The notes beneath the pieces were generated by a model. It was not told where the DNA came from. It searched no databases and saw only the letters and a program-made list of their open reading frames with translations. Shown here piece by piece: positions 5,496 through 13,431 of a stretch of DNA of 19,652 nucleotides (positions are counted from its first letter, which is position 1; each line of letters starts with the position of its first letter). The DNA lies in assembly GCA_040902445.1 (NCBI GenBank), contig JBBDXJ010000235.1, positions 1-19,652 on the forward strand, given 5' to 3'. A program made the position numbers and the translations under genes. Source of the stretch: Chryseosolibacter sp040902445. GTDB lineage: Bacteria; Bacteroidota; Bacteroidia; Cytophagales; Cyclobacteriaceae.

Positions 5496-8090
5496 TTGAA
5501 GAATCTGCTTATATATCCCTTTTTTCTGGTACTTATCCTACTTATCTCCTGTTCTCCCGAACGCAATACGTGGACCAGCAAAGCCTATCATAATACAACG
5601 GCCCATTTTAACGGATATTACTATGCGCTGGAGGAAATCAGAAAGGTGGAAGATATCATCCTTACAAGCCATATCGATGACTATAACCGCATCCTCAAAT
5701 TATACCCATCCTTTGACTCCACCCTTGCAAAGGGCTTTGACAAGGAAATTCAGGAGGCAGTAAAAATGGCGAGCGTTGCCATCCAGCGCCATCCCAATAG
5801 CAAATGGGTTGACGATGCCTATATCCTGGTCGGCAAGTCCCGGATGTACAGCCTTGACTGGGGCAATGCCATTCAGACCTTTAAGTTCGTCAATACAAAT
5901 TCCAAGGATAAGAATGCCAAACACCTTGCCATCATAAATCTGATCCGGACTTATATTGAACACAAGGAAATGAACAACGCCCTGGCGGCGATCGACTACC
6001 TGGAAAAAGCCTATCTCAGCAAAACCAATAAAAAGAAATTTCTGCTTGAGAAGGCATACTACTATCAAAAGCTGGATGACTACGACCAAATGGTGCGAAA
6101 CCTCACCGCAGTGGATCACCTTCTGAAAAAAAACGACCGGCGTGGAAGGATCTATTTTATCATCGGACAAGTCTATCAGGAACTCGGCTTTGAGTCAGAG
6201 GCGTATAATTATTACAAAAAATGTCTCGGTACAAACCCCGAATATGAAGTGGATTTTTACGCGCGCCTGTACATGGCACAGGTAACCGAGATCTCAAGGA
6301 ACCGCGACGTGAATGTTGCGCGCAAGTCATTCAGAAAGCTCCTTAAAGATTCCAAGAATAAAGAGTTCAGAGACAAGATCTATTATGAGATGGGGATCTT
6401 TGAATTGAAACAAAATGATATGAAAGGGGCGATCCATTTTCTCAATCGCTCCGTGAGAAGCGGAAACAATAAGAAAATTCAGGGAGAAGCCTATCTGAAA
6501 CTTGGTGAGATCTATTATGATACCTTGAAAAACTATGAGCTGTCGCAAGCGTACTATGACAGCGCAATTTCCGCCTTACCTCAGGATTATGAAGGGTATG
6601 CTTCCATTAAAGCCAGGCAGGAAATATTGAATGATTTCGTGGGCTACTTAAGAACGGTACAGTGGCAAGACAGTCTGCTTATACTGGCAAACCTGGATTC
6701 GACTGCACTTCGCATGAAAGTGGATTCTGTTGTTACCGCTGAAAGAAAACTTGCCGAACTCAAGGCGGGAAAAAAGAAAAAACGCGCTAACCGGGTAGAG
6801 ATCGAAACAGTGTCATCCGACAATTTTTTCAATAGCGATAATGAGGTCAACGCAGTCACGAGCGACTGGTATTTTGGAAACCCCGCCTCTATGGGAGTTG
6901 GTCAGTCAGAATTCAAAAGCCTATGGGGTGACATAAAGCTTGAGGATAACTGGAGAAGGTCTCAACGTATATCCGGCTCTTTCAATGACAACACTGAAGC
7001 AAATAACAACAATCCGCAAGCCGCTGAGAACGGAGTAACGTCAACGGAGGCGGCGGCAAGTGCCGATCCCGTTGATGTCGCTTTTGCCGGACTCGATAAA
7101 CAAATTCCACGCACCGAGGAAGCTAAAAAGGAAGCTCTCGCTAAAATTGAAGAAGCTTATTTCCACCTGGGCGATATTTATAATTTTAAATTGGAGGAAA
7201 AGGAAAATGCCGTTGAGATCTATACAAAACTTCTCAACCGGTTTCCGGATTCGGATTATGAGGCCGAAGTATTATACACGCTTTACCTGATAACCAAGGA
7301 CCGCGATCCGTCCCAGGCTGAAAAGTACGCAGACCTGTTAAAGGAAAGACATCCGAATTCCACCTTTACGAGGATTTTGTTAAATCCTGATTACCTTCAG
7401 GAATCCAGCCAGGTAGCTGAGAAACAAAAAGTCATCTATAAAGATGCCTATGCGGTCTTTGATGCAGGCCATTATGACTCCGCGCAAGTCATTGTCAGGA
7501 ACGCCCTTCAATTAGGGGAAACTTCCTTTAATCCAACCCTCAAACTTCTGGAAATTCTGATCATTGGAAAAACAGAAGACATCAGCAAGTATCAATATTC
7601 CTTACAAGAGTATATAAAGGCTCATCCCGATACCGAACAAGCACAGTATGCTCAAAAACTTCTGGACGCTTCACGTCAGTTTGTCGAGGCCGAAGAGAAA
7701 CGAAAAGGGATCCGTTTCCTTACTTCATTCGAAGAGCCACATTATTTCGTTCTGGTTTATCCGCAAAGTGATGATATAAACGAAGTGACTGCCGCTGCAC
7801 TTGAATATTTCAATGAAACCTATTTCAGTCAATTCGGATTAAAAACAAGTCAGCTGGTGTTAAACGATCAATACGCCATTACCTTTGTATCCGACCTGGA
7901 GGGTAAAAAGGCAGCCATGGAGTATTTCCAAACATTCACCGAAAACCTGCCGGGTATTACAGACCTACGAAACCATAAATTCGATAATTTTGTAATTACT
8001 AAAGACAATTTTGATATTTTTTATAGAACCAAAGGCCTGAATGAATACCTCCGCTTCTTCGAAAAAAACTACCAGACGAAAAACCAATAA
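5496..8090 (+). CDS. sprE: Type IX secretion lipoprotein SprE/PorW (TPR protein)
   Basis: SprE/PorW is an outer-membrane lipoprotein required for T9SS; in P. gingivalis PorW is reported to link the PorK/N ring with the Sov translocon. The start region reads MKNLLIYPFFLVLILLISC from TTG 5496, a textbook lipoprotein signal with lipobox LISC. A TTG at 5457 would add 13 residues and cannot be excluded. Next come the family opening KAYHNTTAHFNGYYY, many TPR-like helical repeats (to about 420), and a basic linker with KKKKR. The hallmark WYFGNPASMG...KLEDNWRRS follows, then an Asn/Ala-rich linker, more TPRs, and a conserved alpha/beta C-terminal domain ending FFEKNYQTKNQ. Total length is about 864 residues, normal for the family. 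Its end overlaps the PBP gene. Confidence 0.93.
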   Translation: MKNLLIYPFFLVLILLISCSPERNTWTSKAYHNTTAHFNGYYYALEEIRKVEDIILTSHIDDYNRILKLYPSFDSTLAKGFDKEIQEAVKMASVAIQRHPNSKWVDDAYILVGKSRMYSLDWGNAIQTFKFVNTNSKDKNAKHLAIINLIRTYIEHKEMNNALAAIDYLEKAYLSKTNKKKFLLEKAYYYQKLDDYDQMVRNLTAVDHLLKKNDRRGRIYFIIGQVYQELGFESEAYNYYKKCLGTNPEYEVDFYARLYMAQVTEISRNRDVNVARKSFRKLLKDSKNKEFRDKIYYEMGIFELKQNDMKGAIHFLNRSVRSGNNKKIQGEAYLKLGEIYYDTLKNYELSQAYYDSAISALPQDYEGYASIKARQEILNDFVGYLRTVQWQDSLLILANLDSTALRMKVDSVVTAERKLAELKAGKKKKRANRVEIETVSSDNFFNSDNEVNAVTSDWYFGNPASMGVGQSEFKSLWGDIKLEDNWRRSQRISGSFNDNTEANNNNPQAAENGVTSTEAAASADPVDVAFAGLDKQIPRTEEAKKEALAKIEEAYFHLGDIYNFKLEEKENAVEIYTKLLNRFPDSDYEAEVLYTLYLITKDRDPSQAEKYADLLKERHPNSTFTRILLNPDYLQESSQVAEKQKVIYKDAYAVFDAGHYDSAQVIVRNALQLGETSFNPTLKLLEILIIGKTEDISKYQYSLQEYIKAHPDTEQAQYAQKLLDASRQFVEAEEKRKGIRFLTSFEEPHYFVLVYPQSDDINEVTAAALEYFNETYFSQFGLKTSQLVLNDQYAITFVSDLEGKKAAMEYFQTFTENLPGITDLRNHKFDNFVITKDNFDIFYRTKGLNEYLRFFEKNYQTKNQ

Positions 8091-10383
8091 TAACCCGCTT
8101 CTTTTTCACAGACCATGGATGAAAAAAGTAGCTAAAGGTGTGTGGATATTATTTCTCTGCATTATCCTTGGGTTTCCCATCTATGTATACACCGTGAGCA
8201 TAGACCTTTTCGGTCTCTTTGGTGGAATGCCCGGCTACGCCTCCATTGAAAATCCGCAAAATGACCTTTCTTCCGAGTTGATCTCGGCCGATGAAGTGTC
8301 CCTGGGTCGTTATTTCCGGTTTAACCGCAGCCAGGTAAGCTACGATCAGCTGTCTCCTGACCTGGTAAATACACTGCTCTTATCCGAAGATCACCGGTTC
8401 TATGAGCATGCGGGGATGGATTTTTGGGCCTATCCGCGGGTTTTCTGGGGTATTCTGACATTCAATTCCGCCGGGGGTGGTAGTACCATTACACAGCAGC
8501 TGGCAAAAAATCTTTACACCATCAACCCGGAGATGGGATTGGATGGCCATCTCTCAAAACTGGGTGAATTGCCGCGGCGCATTATCCAAAAAACCAAAGA
8601 ATGGATCATATCCATCCAACTGGAAAAGAACTTTACCAAGGAAGAGATCATCACGATGTATCTGAATACAAGTGACTTCAGCAGTAACGCGTATGGTATT
8701 AAGGTCGCCGCCGAAACCTACTTCAATAAACAACCTGACAGTTTAAACGTACAGGAATCTGCGGTGCTGGTAGGTATGCTTCAGGCGCCCACTTTTTATA
8801 ATCCGCATAGAAATCCCGACAATTCGCTGCGCAAAAGGAATGAAGTATTGTATAAACTTCTTTCCCATGGATATATCCAGGATCAGCAGACATATGATTC
8901 TTTAAGAGCCCTCCCCATTGAATTGCAATACCAGGTTCAAAATCAAAACAAGGGAATTGCAACTTATTTCAGGTCTATTCTAACCAATTACCTGATGGAG
9001 TGGTGCAAAGAGCGGGGTTATGACCTTTGGGAATCAGGATTGAAAATATACACCACAATTGACAGCCGGATGCAGGAGTATGCTGAACAAGCCATGAGCG
9101 AACACATGGCGGTCTTGCAGACGGAATTTGAAACTCAGTGGAAACTAAAAGCAAGTGAGCCGTGGGTTGATGACGACGGCCATGAAATAAGAAATTTTTT
9201 GCAGAACAAAATAAAGACGACACCTGTCTACAAAGCCCTGGTAGACAAGTATGGCGCAAAATCTGACTCTGTGAATATCATGCTGAAACTTAAAAAGCCG
9301 ATGACAGTTTTCAGCTGGAAAGGCGAACGCGATACGCTATTCAATTCAATGGATTCCCTGCGATATTACAACAGGTTTTTACAATCAGGTATGATGTCAA
9401 TGGATCCCCGAACCGGCGCAATAAAGGCATGGGTTGGCGGAATTGATTTCAAGTATTTTAAATACGACCATGTGAAGCAATCCTCCCGGCAACCGGGCTC
9501 CACCTTCATAGCATTTGTTTACGGAAAAGCTATTGAAGATGGGTACTCCCCTTGTTATCAGTTGCTGGATATAACTCCGGTAATCAAAGTGTCAGGAGGC
9601 ACGTGGTATCCGAAAAATGCAGAAGGCGATTACGGTACCGGCGAAAAATTCAACTTGCGCCAGGCCATGGCACGCTCTATCAATTCTATAAGCGCCCAAC
9701 TTATTGATCATGTAAAGCCGCAGAATGTGGTTGACTTCGCGCAAAGGTTAGGTATTACCACACACCTCGAAGCGGTTCCTTCCCTATGCCTGGGGACGAG
9801 CGATGTAACCCTTCACGACATGGTTTCCGCGTACAGTAGTTTTGTGAACCTGGGTATTCACACAGATCCTTATTTCCTGACACGAATTGAAGACAAGAAT
9901 GGGAATGTGATTGAATCCTTCGTGCCGCGAACCAGGCAGGCGATGGATGATAAAACTGCCTATAAGATGATCTATATGCTCCAGGGCGGTGTTGAAGAAG
10001 AAGGGGGAACCTCGCGCGCCCTGAGTTACACATTGAAAAAAGATAACGAGATCGGCGGGAAAACCGGAACAACCAATAATGCATCCGACGGCTGGTATTT
10101 GGGTATTACTCACAACCTGGTAACAGGCGTGTGGGTCGGCGGCGATGTGCGCAGTATTCACTTCCCTTCCTGGTTCTTTGGACAAGGCGGAAAAACAGCC
10201 AGGCCCATCTGGGAAGGTTATATGATCAAAGTGTATGAAAACCCGGAAGTAGGATACGGTAAAGGACTTTTCAGAAGACCCAACAGTAGCCTGGATATGG
10301 CATTGAATTGTAACCAGTACGCTGAGTCTGATACCACCTTCACCGAACCGCTGAAAGAAATTACGCTGGATGATTTTAATTAA
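8041..10383 (+). CDS. mrcA: Class A penicillin-binding protein 1A type, with altered SxxK motif
   Basis: This is a bifunctional peptidoglycan synthase by architecture: a basic cytoplasmic tail, one membrane helix (about 29-52), a GT51 glycosyltransferase domain (about 90-265), and a transpeptidase domain (about 400-720). The GT51 motifs are intact: catalytic Glu116 in SEDHRFYEHAG, GGSTITQQLAKN at 146-157, and KEEIITMYLN. In the transpeptidase, SxN (S546-I-N548) and KTG (674-676) are present. The active-site motif reads S487-T-F-I490, with codon ATA (9508-9510) where Lys is expected. The transpeptidase may therefore be inactive unless this is a sequence error. The start ATG 8041 overlaps sprE by 50 nt. 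An ATG at 8119 (MKKVAKGVW) starts just after the sprE stop and is a fair alternative. Confidence 0.94.
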   Translation: MNTSASSKKTTRRKTNNNPLLFHRPWMKKVAKGVWILFLCIILGFPIYVYTVSIDLFGLFGGMPGYASIENPQNDLSSELISADEVSLGRYFRFNRSQVSYDQLSPDLVNTLLLSEDHRFYEHAGMDFWAYPRVFWGILTFNSAGGGSTITQQLAKNLYTINPEMGLDGHLSKLGELPRRIIQKTKEWIISIQLEKNFTKEEIITMYLNTSDFSSNAYGIKVAAETYFNKQPDSLNVQESAVLVGMLQAPTFYNPHRNPDNSLRKRNEVLYKLLSHGYIQDQQTYDSLRALPIELQYQVQNQNKGIATYFRSILTNYLMEWCKERGYDLWESGLKIYTTIDSRMQEYAEQAMSEHMAVLQTEFETQWKLKASEPWVDDDGHEIRNFLQNKIKTTPVYKALVDKYGAKSDSVNIMLKLKKPMTVFSWKGERDTLFNSMDSLRYYNRFLQSGMMSMDPRTGAIKAWVGGIDFKYFKYDHVKQSSRQPGSTFIAFVYGKAIEDGYSPCYQLLDITPVIKVSGGTWYPKNAEGDYGTGEKFNLRQAMARSINSISAQLIDHVKPQNVVDFAQRLGITTHLEAVPSLCLGTSDVTLHDMVSAYSSFVNLGIHTDPYFLTRIEDKNGNVIESFVPRTRQAMDDKTAYKMIYMLQGGVEEEGGTSRALSYTLKKDNEIGGKTGTTNNASDGWYLGITHNLVTGVWVGGDVRSIHFPSWFFGQGGKTARPIWEGYMIKVYENPEVGYGKGLFRRPNSSLDMALNCNQYAESDTTFTEPLKEITLDDFN

Positions 10384-10391
10384 CTACAGGC

Positions 10392-12173
10392 ATGGCCGAT
10401 ATCAAGGAGGCTATACAGCGCTTACCGGATTCTCCTGGGGTTTACCGGTTTTACAATTCGGAAAATGAACTGATCTACATCGGAAAAGCCAAGAACCTCA
10501 AAAAAAGGGTCAACAGCTATTTCACAAAAGCCGCGGGAGTTAACCGGAAAACACTGAGGCTTGTCTCGGAGATCACGACCATCGAATACACGGTGTCGGA
10601 TACTGAATTCGACGCGTTGTTGATGGAAAATAATTTCATCAAGCGGAACCAGCCAAAGTATAACATCCTGCTCAAGGATGACAAAACGTTCCCTTACATC
10701 TGCATTCTCAAAGAGCCGTTTCCGAGAATTATTTATACGCGCAAATACATTCCTGAACAGGGCGAATATTTCGGGCCGTACTCAAGCGTTTCGGCGATGA
10801 AAAATGTTTTAGACCTCGTCAGGAAGTTGTATTCTATCCGAACCTGCAGCCTGATGCTCACTCAACAAAATATTGCGCAGCAGAAATTCCGGGTTTGCCT
10901 GGAGTATCATATTGGAAACTGCAAAGGGCCCTGCATAGCAGCACAAAGCGAACGAGAATATCTGGAAGAAATTGACCAGGCGAGAAATATCCTCAAAGGC
11001 GACCTAAGCATTGTCCATCAATACTTCAAAACTCAAATGCAGGAGGCTGCCACGAACATGGAGTTTGAAAGAGCCCAGCGCTACAAAGAAAAACTTAATA
11101 CGCTGGAGCGCTTTCAATCGAAATCAATGGTTGTTAACCGTTCGCTTACGGATATTGATGTGCTGACTATCTCCAGCGTTGAAGCTTACGCTTACATCAA
11201 TTACTTGCAGATAAAGGAAGGAGCGATTGTTTTTTCCAAATCGGTGGAAGTGAAGAAAAAACTGGATGAACCCGACGAAGAACTGCTCGCATTTGCCGCA
11301 CAGGAACTGCGCCAGGGAAACAACCGGATCATTTACAGTAATGTGCCCATCAGCTTATTGGAAGAAAACGTTGAAAACGTGGTCCCGAAAATCGGGGATA
11401 AGAAAAAACTCATCAGCTTGTCACTCCGCAATGCGCTGGAGTTGAAGAACGAAAAAGACATCCTTCGCGAAGGGAAAAAATCAAAATACCTTGAAACACT
11501 TAGCATCCTGCAAAAAGATCTGCAACTCCCTGCTTTGCCCCTGGTGATTGAGTGTTTTGATAATTCGAATTTCCAGGGTACAAACCCGGTTGCCTCCATG
11601 GTGCGTTTTGAAAACGGCAAGGCGGATAAAAAAAATTACAGGCATTACAATATTAAAACGGTTATGGGTGCAAACGACTTTGCTTCGATGAAAGAAATCG
11701 TCGGCAGGCGATATAAGCGGATTATAGAGGAGGCGGGTCCATTGCCTGACCTCATCCTGATCGATGGTGGGAAAGGCCAGCTAAGCAGTGCGTGCGAAGC
11801 ATTGAAAGAAATCGGCATCTATGGCAAAATCCCTATTGCAGGCATTGCGAAAAAACTGGAAGAAATATATTATCCTGAAGATCCGATTCCGCTGCATATC
11901 AATAAAAAATCCCCAGGCCTTCTTTTACTACAGCAAGTACGGGATGAAGCCCATCGTTTTGCCCTAAGGTTCCACCGCCAGAAAAGAAGCAAGTCGCAGA
12001 TCAAAACTGAAATCGAAGAGCTGCGCGGTATTGGAAAAGGTACTACGAATAAACTCCTGCGGCATTTTAAGTCTGTAAAGAAAATCCGCGAAGCGCCGTT
12101 CGAAGAACTCGAGACACTCATAGGCAAGAAGAAAGCACAGATTGTAAAGGCATTGAATGCAACCGCCCCTTAG
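10392..12173 (+). CDS. uvrC: Excinuclease ABC subunit C
   Basis: UvrC makes the two incisions beside DNA lesions in nucleotide excision repair. The 593-residue protein has all the expected parts: the GIY-YIG nuclease domain (G16-V-Y18, Y29-I-G31, Arg39, and the Glu/Asn pair in MENNFIKRNQPKYN), and four cysteines C152, C169, C177 and C181 in the iron-sulfur positions. The UVR motif follows (about 215-250). Then comes the RNase H-like nuclease with Asp in ECFDNSNFQG and LILIDGGKGQ and His in DEAHRF. Two helix-hairpin-helix motifs close the protein (GIGKGTTNKLL, LIGKKKAQIV). It starts 8 bp after the PBP stop, so the two are probably co-transcribed. No functional link to T9SS is implied. Confidence 0.97.
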   Translation: MADIKEAIQRLPDSPGVYRFYNSENELIYIGKAKNLKKRVNSYFTKAAGVNRKTLRLVSEITTIEYTVSDTEFDALLMENNFIKRNQPKYNILLKDDKTFPYICILKEPFPRIIYTRKYIPEQGEYFGPYSSVSAMKNVLDLVRKLYSIRTCSLMLTQQNIAQQKFRVCLEYHIGNCKGPCIAAQSEREYLEEIDQARNILKGDLSIVHQYFKTQMQEAATNMEFERAQRYKEKLNTLERFQSKSMVVNRSLTDIDVLTISSVEAYAYINYLQIKEGAIVFSKSVEVKKKLDEPDEELLAFAAQELRQGNNRIIYSNVPISLLEENVENVVPKIGDKKKLISLSLRNALELKNEKDILREGKKSKYLETLSILQKDLQLPALPLVIECFDNSNFQGTNPVASMVRFENGKADKKNYRHYNIKTVMGANDFASMKEIVGRRYKRIIEEAGPLPDLILIDGGKGQLSSACEALKEIGIYGKIPIAGIAKKLEEIYYPEDPIPLHINKKSPGLLLLQQVRDEAHRFALRFHRQKRSKSQIKTEIEELRGIGKGTTNKLLRHFKSVKKIREAPFEELETLIGKKKAQIVKALNATAP

Positions 12174-12176
12174 ATA

Positions 12177-12340
12177 CCGATATCCTGCGTGAGGGTGCTG
12201 CGTTGGCTCGCGCGGAACGAAGGACCCCCATGATAAACTGCGCACTTAATAAATGAGCAGTCCTTCTTAAGAACTACTTTCTATAGGGGGATCCTTCGCT
12301 TCCCACATTCCTGCACACATTGCCTCGCTCAGGATATCGG
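12177..12340. repeat. Long imperfect inverted repeat (REP/MITE-like element)
   Basis: The outer arms CCGATATCCTG (12177-12187) and CAGGATATCGG (12330-12340) are perfectly complementary. Further in, partial pairing continues (GTGAGG with CCTCGC). The inner arms CGAAGGACCCCC (12218-12229) and GGGGGATCCTTCG (12286-12298) pair with a single-base bulge. The centre holds ACTGC/GCAGT (12237-12241, 12257-12261) and the palindrome TTCTTAAGAA (12264-12273). The whole could fold into one long arm of about 164 nt. It begins 3 bp after the uvrC stop, between convergent genes, and encodes nothing. The terms CCTGAGCGAGG and GCGAAGGATCC resemble dispersed palindromes I recall from Bacteroidota genomes, but I cannot count copies here. 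Confidence 0.6.
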
Positions 12341-12428
12341 GTCATCAGCGGGGAGGCAGTCTGTACCGAGAGAGGCAAAAAAAATAACGCCGGTATTTTT
12401 CAACGAGCTAGAGCCTGAACCCTAAAAC
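12341..12428. other. Rest of the uvrC-gldN intergenic region
   Basis: The 307-bp gap between the convergent genes uvrC and gldN contains the inverted-repeat element, this 88-bp stretch and the terminator. In this stretch I see only a short A8 run (12377-12384) and a weak pair TACCG/CGGTA (12364-12368, 12390-12394). No reading frame of useful length or RNA gene is visible. Confidence 0.5.
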
Positions 12429-12453
12429 AAAAAGGGACCGAAGTCCCTTTTTT
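12429..12453. terminator. Bidirectional intrinsic terminator between uvrC and gldN
   Basis: The perfect 10-bp stem AAAAAGGGAC (12429-12438) and GTCCCTTTTT (12443-12452) closes on the stable tetraloop CGAA. The T-run extends to 12453 on the plus strand, and the A-run gives a T-run on the minus strand. Being symmetrical and placed between convergent genes, it can end transcripts of both the sprE-PBP-uvrC unit and the gldKLMN unit. Confidence 0.88.
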
Positions 12454-12480
12454 GCTTTTATGCTTTATGCCTTCAACTTC

Positions 12481-13428
12481 TTAAAATTCCCAAAGATTGT
12501 GCTCCTTCTCCATCAGCTCAAGCTCTGCCCATTCAGTTGCCCATACAGCTTCCTGGTAACTTTTTCCGTTTCCAGTATAGATCTCAAAGATGGTTTCATC
12601 ATCCGGGTTTTCGATCTTGCGGATACTTCCGTGGAACAATCTTAACAAAAAGGCATCTGCAAAGTTTTTGTTCTGGGCTGTGTTCTGACGGTTAAACCAC
12701 ACCGCTTTTTGCGGATGGTTTCTGAAAACCTTTTCCAGGTCCTTGTACTTGAACCACCCCAACTCCTCATCAACAGTCGTCGTTGTTTTTGATCCTGGCA
12801 CGATGAGTTGTACTGCCTGAATATCGTAATACAACCGCGACCTTCTCTTGTCAAAAATGACATCCTCAACCAGACGCAAAATGTTAATATCCCGGGGGAG
12901 ATAATCAACGGCTTTTCCTTCCGAGGTTACAGCCCACTCGTCTGGTGACGTCTCAGGGTTTTTACCGGTATTATCAACCAGCACTCTGTAATTCTTACCA
13001 TTGTAAGTGCCTATTTCATCGGAATACCATGTGCGGGTTGGATCCCATGGATCATACTGCGCACCTTGCATTTGCACCAACCTGCTAAGGAATTGTTCTT
13101 TGCCCACTTTTGTAGTTAATGAATCCGACGCGAAGATATCGGTAATCTCCCCTGATTTAACACCATCCATTATAAGTCTGGTAATTTCACCATTGTTGGA
13201 AAAAAAACCTTTGTTCTGCTTCTCATTTAAGTCAATTGTTCTCCAAACCCGGCGCTTGTAATGGTGTTCGTATTTAGGTATAGGATTGATTGAATTAGGA
13301 TTGTACTGCTCCTCAAGTTCTGCCCTGTATTCTTGGGCAACCTCACTTGATTCTACCTCCGCTTGTCCCCATGCAAAAACGGAGACAAGTGAAAAAAGAA
13401 GACCAATACTAAGAATTTTCTTTTCCAT
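12481..13428 (-). CDS. gldN: Type IX secretion system / gliding protein GldN (PorN)
   Basis: GldN/PorN is a periplasmic protein that forms, with the lipoprotein GldK/PorK, the large ring of T9SS beneath the outer membrane and contacts the periplasmic tip of GldM. The 315-residue product has a signal peptide (MEKKILSIGLLFSLVSVFAWGQA, cleavage near 21-23). The family features then follow: RRVWRTIDLNEKQN near residue 60, and the middle block with GKNYRVLVDNTG and LRLVEDVIFDKRRSRLYYD. The C-terminal block contains VWFNRQNTAQNKNFADAFL. It starts 3 bp after the gldM stop, consistent with tight co-translation, and is the last gene of the unit before the bidirectional terminator. Confidence 0.95.
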   Translation of the reverse strand: MEKKILSIGLLFSLVSVFAWGQAEVESSEVAQEYRAELEEQYNPNSINPIPKYEHHYKRRVWRTIDLNEKQNKGFFSNNGEITRLIMDGVKSGEITDIFASDSLTTKVGKEQFLSRLVQMQGAQYDPWDPTRTWYSDEIGTYNGKNYRVLVDNTGKNPETSPDEWAVTSEGKAVDYLPRDINILRLVEDVIFDKRRSRLYYDIQAVQLIVPGSKTTTTVDEELGWFKYKDLEKVFRNHPQKAVWFNRQNTAQNKNFADAFLLRLFHGSIRKIENPDDETIFEIYTGNGKSYQEAVWATEWAELELMEKEHNLWEF

Positions 13429-13431
13429 AGG

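Noticed and set aside
9755..10185. Long overlapping minus-strand frames inside the PBP gene
   Set aside because: They are antisense to the transpeptidase domain with intact KTG and SxN motifs. The frames have no family pattern and are best read as shadow frames.
12174..12480. CRISPR array, tRNA or small gene in the uvrC-gldN gap
   Set aside because: There are no regularly spaced direct repeats, no cloverleaf and no reading frame of useful length. The structure is a single nested inverted repeat plus a terminator.
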